Assembly (NCBI GenBank): GCA_017628775.1
Contig: JAGBYN010000117.1
Coordinates: forward strand, 1 to 48,497
From: Bacteroidaceae bacterium
GTDB taxonomy: Bacteria; Bacteroidota; Bacteroidia; Bacteroidales; Bacteroidaceae
Length of the DNA: 48,497 nucleotides
Reading direction: 5' to 3'
Below, piece after piece: positions 8,179-17,656 of this stretch. Below the pieces are notes generated by a model. It worked only from the letters and a program-made list of their open reading frames with translations. It was not told where the DNA came from and ran no database searches. The translations under genes and the position numbers were made by a program. The first letter of the stretch is position 1. Each line of letters begins with the position of its first letter.

Positions 8179-8529
8179 GCCGCACGGCAGTTGTACTCTG
8201 TTCTCTATTCTACTCCTTTGGCATCTTGCAAGCCGCACGGGCTCACAGCTGTGAGCAAAACTGTGTAATCACGTTGATTATAAAAAAGCGAATTTGGCGG
8301 AACGGTAATTAGCAGGTACGTAATTGACCTCGGGCAGATACGGTTTGGTGCGATTTCTGCGTTAATCTACCACGGGCCGACACGGGGATCGGCCCCTACC
8401 TCTCAACTTTCCAACCAACCGCACGGGCTCACGTCGTAAGCAAGAGTGTGATCCGTGATCAAAAAAACAGTGTAAAAGCAAAAGTACAGAAAGTTAGGGA
8501 GTACATGCCGCACGACAGTTGTACTCTGT
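8179..8529. repeat. Four intergenic copies of a CCGCACGG-containing element
   Basis: Copies of type A at 8179-8201 and 8507-8529 are 23 bp with one difference (GCCGCACGGCAGTTG, then TACTCTGT). Copies of type B at about 8233-8275 and 8419-8461 share CCGCACGGGCTCAC and then a degenerate GAGCAA...GTGTAATC part. All four share CCGCACGR. None is inside an open reading frame that looks real. Confidence 0.6.
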
Positions 8530-8563
8530 ACTCTGTACTCTAATCTCCGTGTTCGTTATCCGA

Positions 8564-9856
8564 TTAAATTATAATGTATTTCAGAATAAATAGGGCTGCA
8601 AGTATGTACATTACAGGAGACAGCTTCTTGAATTTACCGCAGATAATGTTCATAAGGACATAGGTAATCATTCCGATAAGAATGCCATTGGAAATTGAGT
8701 AAGTCAGCGGCATCATGATCATACATACGAATGCAGGAATTGACTCTGAGAAATCGTCGAAATCAACATTCTTGATCTGCTCAACCATCAGCAATCCAAC
8801 AATGATCAAAGCTGGCGCAGTCGCTGCAGATGGAATTGAAAGGAACAGCGGAGAGAAGAACATTGCAATAACGAAACAGCCTCCTACAACAAAAGCCGTC
8901 AAACCGGAACGACCTCCCTGTGCCACGCCTGCAGCACTTTCAACATACGTGGTAGTGGTAGAAGTTCCGAGTATAGCCCCAGCTGTGGTAGCTATAGAGT
9001 CTGCCATGAAAGCGTGCTTTATTCTGTAGATTTTACCATTGTCATCCATCATTTTTACCTTTGTACACACGCCAACAAGAGTACCCACCGTATCAAACAT
9101 GTCAATAAAGAAGAATGTGAAGACCACAACCAACATATCGACCGAGAAGATCTTGTCAAACTCAAATTGACAGAAGATCGGGGCTATAGATTCAGGCGCA
9201 GATACAATTCCCTTAAACTCTGTGACACCCATAGGAATACCTATCAGCATAGTAATGATAATTCCAAGAAGAATCGCTCCTGGCACGTTACGGTAATACA
9301 TAAAGGCCGTGATGATTAGACCGATGAAAGCCAGTAGCGCTGAACCTGAGGTAACATCGCCAAGAGTTACAAAAGTTGCGCCATCATCAACGACGACTCC
9401 CGCACTCTTTAAACCAATGAAAGCGATAAAGAATCCGATACCAGCGCCTATGGCATTTCTCAGACTCATCGGAATCGCATTAACGATGGCTTCACGTACA
9501 TTAGTAAGCGTTAGGACTATAAAGATTATGCCTTCAAGAAGCACTGCTGTAAGTGCAAACTGCCATGAAAATCCCATACCCAAACATACCGTGTAAACGA
9601 AGAATGCATTCAAGCCCATTCCTGGTGCCAAACCAAAAGGAAGCTTACCGATAAAGGCCATTGCAAGACATCCAACGATAGCAGCAAGAGCAGTTGATGT
9701 GAATACTGATCCTAAAGGCATGCCGTCAAGCTCACCGAACATCGTAGGATTAACGGCAAGGATATATGACATTGTAAGGAAAGTGGTAATACCAGCAACG
9801 ATCTCAGTACGAACCGTTGTCTTTGTGGAATCAAATCCGAATAGTTTCTTTAGCAT
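8564..9856 (-). CDS. AzgA-type NCS2 purine permease
   Basis: A 430-residue polytopic inner-membrane protein of the AzgA branch of the nucleobase-cation symporter-2 family, which imports adenine, guanine or hypoxanthine, probably with protons. The N-terminus (FGFDSTKTTVRTEIVAGITT, then FLTMSYILAVNP) is the diagnostic family start, followed by PFGLAPGMGLNAFF and the second half TVGTLVGVCTK and TSTTTTYVESAAGVAQGGRS. Length is normal for the family and about 12 hydrophobic segments can be traced. It follows the cyclophilin gene by 46 bp on the same strand; there is no functional link to the neighbours that I can see. The exact purine specificity cannot be read from the sequence. Confidence 0.9.
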   Translation of the reverse strand: MLKKLFGFDSTKTTVRTEIVAGITTFLTMSYILAVNPTMFGELDGMPLGSVFTSTALAAIVGCLAMAFIGKLPFGLAPGMGLNAFFVYTVCLGMGFSWQFALTAVLLEGIIFIVLTLTNVREAIVNAIPMSLRNAIGAGIGFFIAFIGLKSAGVVVDDGATFVTLGDVTSGSALLAFIGLIITAFMYYRNVPGAILLGIIITMLIGIPMGVTEFKGIVSAPESIAPIFCQFEFDKIFSVDMLVVVFTFFFIDMFDTVGTLVGVCTKVKMMDDNGKIYRIKHAFMADSIATTAGAILGTSTTTTYVESAAGVAQGGRSGLTAFVVGGCFVIAMFFSPLFLSIPSAATAPALIIVGLLMVEQIKNVDFDDFSESIPAFVCMIMMPLTYSISNGILIGMITYVLMNIICGKFKKLSPVMYILAALFILKYIII

Positions 9857-9880
9857 ATTTTTTCAGAAAAAAAGTTCACC

Positions 9881-9920
9881 CTCATCTCTCAACTCTAAAC
9901 TCTCATCTCTCATCCCTCAA
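9881..9920. repeat. Pyrimidine-rich CTCTAAACTCTCATCTCT element
   Basis: A tract built of CTCTAAACTCTC and CATCTCTC units between the permease start and the cyclophilin stop, running slightly into the cyclophilin 3' end. The same units recur at 22950-22996 and 31140-31183. Confidence 0.5.
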
Positions 9921-10619
9921 CACATATGCCCTTAATATGCGGTATTCGTAAAGGGGGCGATCATTGTCGTCGGTTTCAGCCATTTGAATTTCATTAACCA
10001 CATTCATCCCCTCCACCACTTGTCCGAACACAGTGTATTGAGCATCAAGGGTCGGGGTGCCTCCACGTTCCCAGTATAAGGAATCATAGGCCTCAGGAAT
10101 GATCACTTCAGGCGATGTTTGCGACTGAACCATTCTTCGTGCTCGTTCCATCATACCCTTGCCGAAGTGTTTGCCCCACACGATGTAGAACTGCGAGCCA
10201 CTGCTTTTACGCTCTGGATTTTTATCGTCGCTTTCTCTTGCCGCAGCCACGGCACCACGGAAATGTGCCAATTCGGGATAACGGATCTCAGCAGGCAGCA
10301 TATACCCCGAGTCGGTTTCGCCCAGTTCTGTACCGCGCTCACAAGTGCGCGACTTAGGGTCGCCCGTCTGAATCACAAATTGATGAATGGTTCTGTGGAA
10401 CAGCAGACTGTCGTAGAACTGCTCGTTGACGAGCTTTATGAAATTATCACGATGGATGGGTGTTTCGTTGAATAACTCAATGGTGATGTTTCCGCATGTC
10501 GTTTCAAGGCGCACCTTAGTACGCTGACCTAAAGTGTCGGGCGGCAGGACCTGCGCAAAAGCCTGAACATGGGTCAACACGAAACACAAACAGAGGATTA
10601 ATCGTCGGAGTAGATGCAT
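9903..10619 (-). CDS. Secreted cyclophilin-type peptidyl-prolyl isomerase
   Basis: A cyclophilin that should speed cis-trans isomerisation of prolyl bonds in the periplasm. The ATG at 10619 gives a clear signal peptide (MHLLRRLILCLCFVLTHVQA, cleavage near FAQ), so I prefer it to the upstream in-frame ATG at 10655, which would overlap the preceding gene. The domain shows LETTCGNITIELF, LLFHRTIHQFVIQTGDP, SGSQFYIVWG and LDAQYTVFGQVVEGM, the FHR, GSQF and VFG motifs of the active site. An insertion of about 40 residues between GSQFYI and the TPTLDAQYTVFG part is longer than in minimal cyclophilins. It follows the M48 gene closely on the same strand. Confidence 0.9.
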   Translation of the reverse strand: MHLLRRLILCLCFVLTHVQAFAQVLPPDTLGQRTKVRLETTCGNITIELFNETPIHRDNFIKLVNEQFYDSLLFHRTIHQFVIQTGDPKSRTCERGTELGETDSGYMLPAEIRYPELAHFRGAVAAARESDDKNPERKSSGSQFYIVWGKHFGKGMMERARRMVQSQTSPEVIIPEAYDSLYWERGGTPTLDAQYTVFGQVVEGMNVVNEIQMAETDDNDRPLYEYRILRAYVLRDER

Positions 10620-10648
10620 GAGGGTGTTATTTAGGTATATGAGTAAGC

Positions 10649-11923
10649 TTAACAAATAGCCTCAAGACTTGGCACGTAGTTTTGCTGAATGGCAACAGCT
10701 ATGATTTGAGCAATTTCAATGTCGCTAAATCCGATATCGCCACCAAATCTATAAAGGAGTTCAATTTCTTCCTTAGCGATAACCTTATCCGAGAGGACAA
10801 TATTGATCATGTACTTCAACATGCCCTCGCGCATGCCAGGATTTATCTCCATAATTTTATTTACGGAGTCAATAAATGTTTTGCCCACATCTTCCTGCAT
10901 GATTTCATTAAGGTATTGCTTGGGGAAAATCTTATAAGCAGCAAGTGCCTGAATGATTTGTTCCATCTCGTCCTCGTCGATCGCATTGTCGGAATTGGCA
11001 ACAATCAACCCTGCAGAAGCGATGAACTTGGCCAGATGTTCATCAAGTTCGGTGGTACCCACTTTCAGGAGAATAGAAATGAGTTTATCCATGCCTTGAT
11101 CGAGCGCCTCCTTTGTCTGTGCCGTAGCAAAGAGGTTCAGGGCTTGCACTCTGATTGGATTTACTGGATGCGATTCATGACTAATGCCCTTATCATTTAA
11201 GAAGTAATTGAGGCGGCGGTTATTGTCTGCAAGCAGGGCTTCGATACTCACATTCATCTTTTCAAGGTCCAGTCCCGAGGCTAATTTAAAGAACGCCGTG
11301 ACGCAGACGTCGAGATTTTCTGTGGCCAAATAGCCATAACGGTCTGCCACAAGCTCAGCCAATTGATCGTGCAAACGTATCTTATACTGAAGCGTGATGG
11401 GCACGTTTGAATCGGGGGGAAATACGAAATGGATGAGACGCTTAAGCGCCGTGTCGCGGTTAATGAGATGCCCCAGTTCATGACCAACGACAAAGCGAAG
11501 TTCGTCCTGGCTCATCAAGCCAAACAATGCGGAGTTGATATTCACAATGTGGGGTTCGCCTTCGTCCTCGGCAGCCACGGAAAAGGCATTAACGGTGGAA
11601 TTGCCCGTGATGTAGAAATCAACCTTCTCATTAAAATTGAGTTTTTTCTTGACATCATAGCAAAGCTCATAGAAGTCCTTAAGTAAATCCTTTTCCACCT
11701 TAAGGCTATGCCCTTCCATCGTACTACGCCAATACGTGTCGTTGTTTGAAGTTTTGGTTTTTCTCAGTACCTCCTCAACCACACTGCCCTGAAGCGCATT
11801 ATAAATTTGTTCGCCGATCTGCTTTTCAAAATCAAGCGTCGTGGCGAAACGGCCGTTTTCCTTAGGAGGTTCATTGGTTAGGTTCTTGAACCAATTGAAT
11901 AAACTGTTTGTTTTTGCTTCCAT
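10649..11923 (-). CDS. M48 family metalloprotease with TerB-like C-terminal domain
   Basis: A 424-residue zinc protease. HELGH at 148-152 and ELVAD with E190 form the gluzincin site of M48 peptidases. Unlike HtpX it has no clear transmembrane segments and no signal peptide, so it is probably cytoplasmic. Residues about 285-420 are helical and acidic, with SAGLIVANSDNAIDEDEMEQ and YMINIVLSDKVIAKEEIELL, two repeats of the kind seen in TerB/tellurite-resistance-like domains (D-x-x-I-x-x-x-E metal-binding style). The substrate is unknown. The gene follows ftsW by 56 bp, in the place where murG is usual in Bacteroidetes. Confidence 0.8.
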   Translation of the reverse strand: MEAKTNSLFNWFKNLTNEPPKENGRFATTLDFEKQIGEQIYNALQGSVVEEVLRKTKTSNNDTYWRSTMEGHSLKVEKDLLKDFYELCYDVKKKLNFNEKVDFYITGNSTVNAFSVAAEDEGEPHIVNINSALFGLMSQDELRFVVGHELGHLINRDTALKRLIHFVFPPDSNVPITLQYKIRLHDQLAELVADRYGYLATENLDVCVTAFFKLASGLDLEKMNVSIEALLADNNRRLNYFLNDKGISHESHPVNPIRVQALNLFATAQTKEALDQGMDKLISILLKVGTTELDEHLAKFIASAGLIVANSDNAIDEDEMEQIIQALAAYKIFPKQYLNEIMQEDVGKTFIDSVNKIMEINPGMREGMLKYMINIVLSDKVIAKEEIELLYRFGGDIGFSDIEIAQIIAVAIQQNYVPSLEAIC

Positions 11924-11979
11924 GGTAATTTTTCTTTTTAAGGCGAAAGAGTTTAGGTAGATTTGCTGATTGCCGCTGG

Positions 11980-13152
11980 TTATTGTTCCGGCAATTCTTT
12001 TTGCTTGGCAGATATGCTAATGCTCAACATCATGCCAAAATAACAGCTGAAGAGCATGAACGCAGTACCACCGCGACTGATTAAAGGCAACGGTTGCCCC
12101 GTAACGGGGAATAAGCCTACTGCCACCCACATATTAAGCATGGCTTGGGTCACGATCATAAAAGAAAGACCAAGGATAAGGAAGGCAGGGAAGGTTGCCT
12201 TGCAACGCGCGGCAATTTTCCATGCCCTGAAAATCAGAATAATGTAGAGCACCACCACTATGAATGCGCCCCATATCCCCATTTCTTCAACGATAATGGC
12301 AAAGATAAAATCCGAGAAGGGTTGCGACAAGAAGTCGCGCTGCACGGAGTTTCCTGGCATGAGTCCTACAACCTTGCTTGAGGCAATGGCAATATTGGCA
12401 TTAGCAACCTGGCGATTGGCCTCGAAGTCGTAGTCCTTGGGATCGTCGGATTTTTTTTCGGTAAACTTCGCCACGCGCTCCACCCAAGTGTCGGCACGGT
12501 GAAGAAGGGAACTGTCCTTCACCCAACTTTCTGGTAGTACCTTCACTGACGCAAAAATCAAGATACCCACCCCAACGAAAAAGCTTGCCATCTTTCCAAA
12601 AATCTTCATCGGCATGCGCCCAACAAACATCATGAGGAGTATCACGCCAAAAAGGAGCACTGCCGTAGAGAAGTTTTCCGTAAAGATCAACCCGCACGTT
12701 ATCACCGTGGGAATCATAATAATCTTAAAGACATGGGGGTTAGCACCATCTTCGCGTTGCTGAGCCGACAGCATTAATGCCGTATAGACGATGAGTGCCA
12801 GCTTCGCAAATTCGGAGGGCTGAAACGACAATCCCGCAAAACTCAACCAGCGCGCACCATCGTTGACTGCCTTTGCAAAAAGCAAGGTGTAAACCAAGAG
12901 CAACCACGAGCCGGGGAGCAATACAAAGGGGATGAGTTTAAAAAATCGACATGGCACGCGCGAGATTAAGCTAATGATAACGAAACCCACGAATACAAAA
13001 CCTACCTGACGAATGAGCGGTGAATAGAAATCCCCGGTTTTGTACGACAACTGACTGGCAGACGAGAATATCTCAACAATAGAGATTAGACTTAAGAAGA
13101 AGAAGACCGCCCAAATGGGGCCATCTCCCTTGAGTATTTGGGCTATTTTCAT
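11980..13152 (-). CDS. ftsW: Peptidoglycan glycosyltransferase FtsW
   Basis: A 390-residue SEDS-family membrane protein with about ten hydrophobic segments. FtsW polymerises lipid II at the division septum together with its class B PBP partner FtsI. Family signatures include GARWLSFAGLSFQPSEFAKLA at about 100-120 and PLPLISRGGTAFMLFS near the C-terminus. It follows murD by only 5 bp and belongs to the same operon. FtsW rather than RodA is chosen because of its place in the dcw cluster next to murD. Confidence 0.93.
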   Translation of the reverse strand: MKIAQILKGDGPIWAVFFFLSLISIVEIFSSASQLSYKTGDFYSPLIRQVGFVFVGFVIISLISRVPCRFFKLIPFVLLPGSWLLLVYTLLFAKAVNDGARWLSFAGLSFQPSEFAKLALIVYTALMLSAQQREDGANPHVFKIIMIPTVITCGLIFTENFSTAVLLFGVILLMMFVGRMPMKIFGKMASFFVGVGILIFASVKVLPESWVKDSSLLHRADTWVERVAKFTEKKSDDPKDYDFEANRQVANANIAIASSKVVGLMPGNSVQRDFLSQPFSDFIFAIIVEEMGIWGAFIVVVLYIILIFRAWKIAARCKATFPAFLILGLSFMIVTQAMLNMWVAVGLFPVTGQPLPLISRGGTAFMLFSCYFGMMLSISISAKQKELPEQ

Positions 13153-13157
13153 AAATT

Positions 13158-14498
13158 TTATTCAGAGTGATCATGTTTTTGACAACAAGCCACGAACTGC
13201 TCGCCACGATCTTCCATATTTTTGAAAAGGTCAAAGCTGGCGCAACAGGGACTGAGCAGAACGGTGTCGCCTGGCTGAGCCCACTTGCGGCAAGCTTCCA
13301 CACAGGCTTGCATGCTGTTGGTGTCGGACACGGGAATGTTTAAGGCATCGAAGTTTTCGTGCAACTTCGTGTTATCAGCGCCTAAGTACACCAATGCGCG
13401 GCATTTTTCCTTAACTAAATTAAACAGCACACTGTAATCATTGCCTTTATCGCGTCCGCCGAGAATCAGCACAACGGGCGTGGTCATGCTATCAAGGGCG
13501 CAATAGCAGGCATCTACATTGGTTGCTTTTGAATCGTTGATATAAGTGACACCATCGATGGTGGCAATTTTCTGCAAACGGTGCTCCACGCCTTCGAAGT
13601 CCGACAACGCCTCATGCAACACTTCTGCCGACACGCCTGCAGCTAACGTTGCTTGGGCAGCAGCCAACATATTGCGCTGGTTGTGCTTGCCGAACAACGA
13701 TAATTCAGACACAGCCTTCGTGAAGGGCACTGGGGCCTCAACCACAAAAGTATCGTCCTTGACATAGCCTGTCAAAGCCTCGGAATAGGTTTCATTGAAC
13801 GGGCAGCACTGCACTTCAACCTGACGCTTGGCCAATTCCTTTTCAATGTATTCATCGCCAGTCCAGTAAACGAAGTAATCGCCTGCGGTTTGGTTTTGAA
13901 GGATGCGCATTTTTGAATCCACGTAATTTTGCATCTCAAAGCCGTAACGATCCAAATGATCGGGGGTTATGTTAAGGAGCACGGCGATGTGAGCCCTAAA
14001 GTTGTACATATTATCGAGCTGAAACGAAGACAGCTCCACAACGTACCATTCCTTGGGGTCCTCTGCCACTTGCAAAGCCAGACTATGTCCGATGTTACCT
14101 GCCAAACCCACATTAAAGCCTGCCTTCTTCAGGATGTGGTAAATGAGCGAGGTGGTTGTGGTCTTACCGTTCGACCCCGTAATGCAGATCATTTTCGACG
14201 TGGTGTAACGCGCAGCAAACTCAATTTCCGAAAGGATGGGAATACCCGCCTGTTGCAGTTTAACCACCATCGGGGCTGTGTCGGGGATTCCCGGACTTTT
14301 AACCACCTCATCGGCACTTAAAATGCGGGTTTCGGTGTGTTGTCCTTCTTCCCACTCTATTTGATATTGATCCAATATTTCTTTGTAGTTTGCCTTGATT
14401 TGTCCCATATCCGACACGAAGACCTCATAGTTATACTTCTTCGCAAGGATGGCGGCGCCAACACCACTTTCTGCAGCGCCAAGTATCGTTAGTTTCAT
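13158..14498 (-). CDS. murD: UDP-N-acetylmuramoylalanine-D-glutamate ligase MurD
   Basis: MurD adds D-glutamate to UDP-MurNAc-L-Ala in the cytoplasm, using ATP. The 446-residue protein has the Rossmann-like N-terminus (LGAAESGVGAAILAKKYNY), the Mur ligase P-loop ICITGSNGKTTTTS at about 110-120, TPDHLDRYG, the linker YINDSKATNVDA and the C-terminal LILGGRDKGNDY, all typical of MurD. It is preceded by a 273-bp gap after mraY that holds no gene, and followed by ftsW after 5 bp. Confidence 0.96.
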   Translation of the reverse strand: MKLTILGAAESGVGAAILAKKYNYEVFVSDMGQIKANYKEILDQYQIEWEEGQHTETRILSADEVVKSPGIPDTAPMVVKLQQAGIPILSEIEFAARYTTSKMICITGSNGKTTTTSLIYHILKKAGFNVGLAGNIGHSLALQVAEDPKEWYVVELSSFQLDNMYNFRAHIAVLLNITPDHLDRYGFEMQNYVDSKMRILQNQTAGDYFVYWTGDEYIEKELAKRQVEVQCCPFNETYSEALTGYVKDDTFVVEAPVPFTKAVSELSLFGKHNQRNMLAAAQATLAAGVSAEVLHEALSDFEGVEHRLQKIATIDGVTYINDSKATNVDACYCALDSMTTPVVLILGGRDKGNDYSVLFNLVKEKCRALVYLGADNTKLHENFDALNIPVSDTNSMQACVEACRKWAQPGDTVLLSPCCASFDLFKNMEDRGEQFVACCQKHDHSE

Positions 14499-14771
14499 GT
14501 TTTTTATTGCAATTTTGTTTAGTAACGCTAAAAAACAACTTGGGACTTTTTATATTAATCATGTTTTATGGAGACATTTAAAGCGTTGTCTTTTTGTCGC
14601 TTTCGTTTTTATTCATCAGTCCATAGCCCACTATGCTCCTTCTTCAAAAAAAACGAAATCAACTAAAAATACAATTAAAACTGTCCCTACTTATGATTTT
14701 ACCGTTACTTAGTGGTTCTTAGCTATTCGCTGTTATTAAAAGTCTGTGAAACGAGTTGACCGAACCCACCT

Positions 14772-16040
14772 TTATCGAATCTTCAACGTAATGATGGTTA
14801 AGGCCGCTAAGAGAATGGTGGTGATCCAGAAGCGCACAGTAATCTTGGCCTCGTGCCATGACCCTTTGGGCCAGTTGGGGAACACGTATTTACAATCGCT
14901 CACCATTTGCTCGGGCAGTGTTCTAAAGGCATCGTGGATGGGGGTGCGCTTAAAAATACGTTGTTTCACCCCTTTGCGCTTACCCCACTTGTAATACTGC
15001 ACCTGGAGGATAACGCTTAAGTTCTCAAACAAGAACACGCCACAGAGGATTGGCAACAACAATTCCTTGTGGATGATAACAGCCAAAACGGCAATAATAC
15101 CACCAATGGTTAATGAACCCGTGTCGCCCATAAAGATCTGAGCTGGATAGGCGTTGTACCACAGGAAACCGATCAATGCACCCACCATAGCACAGATAAA
15201 GATAACAAGTTCTTCGGAATGCGGCAGATACATGATGTTGAGATAGCCGGCAAACTCAATGTGGCTGGAGACGTAGGCCAAAATACCCAGCGCCACGCAG
15301 ATGATGGCGGAATTGCCTGCGGTCATGCCATCCATCCCATCGTTGAGGTTTGCCCCATTGGACACTGCCGTGATGACAAACACCGTCATCAGCACAAACA
15401 AAGCCCAACCTGCTTCTTCCTTGTATTGACCAAAGAAAGAGACAATATCGGCATAATCCAAATTATTGTTCTTCACAAAAGGAATGGTGGTAATGGTGGA
15501 CTTGACGGGTTCGCTTTTGTAAATCACCTCCACGTTATCGGCGCCCTTTTGCTTGGCGATGTTTTCACGGATCACAGCATCGGGACTTAAATATAAGGTT
15601 AAACCGACGAAAAGCCCTAACGCCATTTGCGCCACGACTTTGTATTTACCGGCAAGGCCTTCTTTGGTGCGCTTCATCTTGATCCAATCATCAATAAAGC
15701 CAATGATGCCAAGCCACACCGTGGTGGTGAGCATTAAAATCATATAGATGTTTCTTAATCGCCCCAACAAAAGGCAAGGCACCAGGATCGCCACAATGAT
15801 AATCACACCGCCCATAGTGGGAACGCCGATTTTCTTGACACCAAAGGGATCGATTGAAGCATCACGCTGCGCTTCACTGAAATGATGACGGCGCATCCAT
15901 TTGATGAAATATCCGCCAAACCAAGTTGAAATGGCAAGGGCCAAGATCATGGCGAGGAGTGAGCGGAACGAGATGTAGGACCAAAGACCTGATCCGGGTA
16001 TGCCGAAATCTTCTAAAAATCTAAAGAGATAATAGAGCAT
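14772..16040 (-). CDS. mraY: Phospho-N-acetylmuramoyl-pentapeptide transferase MraY
   Basis: MraY transfers phospho-MurNAc-pentapeptide to undecaprenyl phosphate, forming lipid I. It has 422 residues, with the Bacteroidetes-type insertion in the second cytoplasmic loop. Visible motifs: GVPTMGGVIII, GFIDDWIKMK with the conserved Asp pair, NLNDGMDGMTAGNS and QIFMGDTGSLTIGG, then the histidine motif KRTPIHDAFR. About ten transmembrane segments. It lies between murE and murD, with 151 bp to murE. Confidence 0.96.
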   Translation of the reverse strand: MLYYLFRFLEDFGIPGSGLWSYISFRSLLAMILALAISTWFGGYFIKWMRRHHFSEAQRDASIDPFGVKKIGVPTMGGVIIIVAILVPCLLLGRLRNIYMILMLTTTVWLGIIGFIDDWIKMKRTKEGLAGKYKVVAQMALGLFVGLTLYLSPDAVIRENIAKQKGADNVEVIYKSEPVKSTITTIPFVKNNNLDYADIVSFFGQYKEEAGWALFVLMTVFVITAVSNGANLNDGMDGMTAGNSAIICVALGILAYVSSHIEFAGYLNIMYLPHSEELVIFICAMVGALIGFLWYNAYPAQIFMGDTGSLTIGGIIAVLAVIIHKELLLPILCGVFLFENLSVILQVQYYKWGKRKGVKQRIFKRTPIHDAFRTLPEQMVSDCKYVFPNWPKGSWHEAKITVRFWITTILLAALTIITLKIR

Positions 16041-16191
16041 GATAATGAGGTTTAAATATGCTGAGGGTTAAGCGCATCAAGAGGTTCACCGTAAAAACAG
16101 GCTGAGGATGCTCGGATATATCCGCGCACCAGCTTCTACTGCAGCCTCCCTCCATGACGATCTTGCATACCTCTGCAACGTAAAAATACAA

Positions 16192-17646
16192 CTAAATAAT
16201 TCCAAAAGCGGCTTTAACTTCTTCGTGGTCGTCAAAATGGTGCTTAACGCCCTTGACGTCCTGATAAGGTTCATGCCCCTTTCCTGCCACAAGGATCACA
16301 TCGCCTGGATTCGCCATCATGGCTGCGGCTTTGATGGCTTCACGACGATCGGTGATGGCGATGGTGCGCTTAAGTTGGTCGGTGTTCAACCCTGCCAACA
16401 TATCGTTGATGATATCCTGTGGTTCTTCAAAGCGTGGATTATCGCTTGTAATGATCACACGGTCGGAATAGTTGGCAGCTTCTTTAGCCATCAGGGGGCG
16501 TTTGCCCTTATCTCTATTACCACCGGCACCACAAACCGTGATGACCTGAACCGATGTTTTCACAATTTCACGTATAGATTCCAACACGTTTTTAAGGGCA
16601 TCGGGGGTGTGAGCATAGTCAATAATCGCGAATACGCCTTGTGGCGAACGAATCGTTTCAAAGCGACCGTTTACGGGAACAAGGGTTGACAAGGCACACA
16701 AAACATCCTGAGGTGCATGACCCAACATCACCGCCGAAGCATAAACCGCAAGTAAATTGCTCACGTTGAAATGTCCCACGAAGCGCACACTCACCTCCAT
16801 ACCATTGATTTCAAGAAGCATGCCCTCGAGCGACTCTTCGAGCACGCGTCCTCTGAAGTCTGCCATGCTGCGTGTGGAGTAGGTTTTGATGTTGGCCTTG
16901 CAATTTTGCACCATCACTTGTCCGTTGCGGTCGTCAGCATTGGTAATGGCTAATGCTTTTTTACCCAAGCCATCGAAAAACTTCTTCTTGGCATCGCGGT
17001 ATGCGTCGAACGTCTTGTGGTAATCCAAATGGTCGCGAGTAAGGTTGGTAAACACACCACCCGCAAAGGTTAATCCACCGATACGCTTTTGCTCAATGGC
17101 ATGCGATGAGCACTCCATAAAGGCATAGGTGCACCCTTCAGCCACCATATCGGCAAGCAATTGATTGAGCGTTATGGCATCGGGCGTGGTGCAATCCGTT
17201 GGATAAGGCTTGCCATCGATATAGTTACACACCGTTGAGCAGAGCCCACATTTATAGCCCAATTTACGAAACAGTTCGTAAAGCAAGGTTGCGATGGTTG
17301 TTTTCCCATTGGTACCCGTCACACCGATGAGTTTGAGGTTTTGCGTGGGGTTGCCATAAAACTGTGTGGCAACAGCGCCCACAACATCTTCGGTATTCGC
17401 CACGCGAACGTAGGTCACACCTTCGACTGGCGCTGCAATATCGCGGCTCACCAATATCGCTTTGGCACCCTGCTCAATGGCCTTAGGGATGAAGTTATGA
17501 CCGTCGGTTTGCGTGCCCACCATGGCTACAAAGAGATGGCCATCAGCCACGCGGCGACTGTCAATGTTCACACCTGTCACATCAATTTCAAGCGAACCTG
17601 TCACCGCTTGAATCGTTATATTTTGGAGAAGATCTTTTAAAAGCAT
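16192..17646 (-). CDS. murE: UDP-MurNAc-tripeptide synthetase MurE (meso-DAP type)
   Basis: MurE adds the third residue to UDP-MurNAc-L-Ala-D-Glu. The 484-residue protein has the P-loop [41 protein letters not shown] and [10 protein letters not shown]. The motif [10 protein letters not shown] corresponds to the DNPR signature of enzymes that use meso-diaminopimelate, so the peptidoglycan should be of the DAP type. It starts 10 bp behind ftsI. Confidence 0.96.
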   Translation of the reverse strand: MLLKDLLQNITIQAVTGSLEIDVTGVNIDSRRVADGHLFVAMVGTQTDGHNFIPKAIEQGAKAILVSRDIAAPVEGVTYVRVANTEDVVGAVATQFYGNPTQNLKLIGVTGTNGKTTIATLLYELFRKLGYKCGLCSTVCNYIDGKPYPTDCTTPDAITLNQLLADMVAEGCTYAFMECSSHAIEQKRIGGLTFAGGVFTNLTRDHLDYHKTFDAYRDAKKKFFDGLGKKALAITNADDRNGQVMVQNCKANIKTYSTRSMADFRGRVLEESLEGMLLEINGMEVSVRFVGHFNVSNLLAVYASAVMLGHAPQDVLCALSTLVPVNGRFETIRSPQGVFAIIDYAHTPDALKNVLESIREIVKTSVQVITVCGAGGNRDKGKRPLMAKEAANYSDRVIITSDNPRFEEPQDIINDMLAGLNTDQLKRTIAITDRREAIKAAAMMANPGDVILVAGKGHEPYQDVKGVKHHFDDHEEVKAAFGII

Positions 17647-17656
17647 AAGATTATTA

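Larger units (their letters stand above)
7798..8563. other. Intergenic region with gene relic and repeats
   Basis: No intact gene is seen. On the plus strand about 7985-8074 reads as a protein C-terminus (PENPGLHASQELDKSVWIDG, then WD and a stop) with a stop codon a short way upstream, so it is probably the decayed 3' end of a gene replaced at the edge of the cas locus. A strong terminator follows. From about 8170 to 8548 the sequence is made of recurring elements beginning CCGCACGG (see repeat entry) and a GGGCCGA/TCGGCCC hairpin near 8372-8396. Confidence 0.5.
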
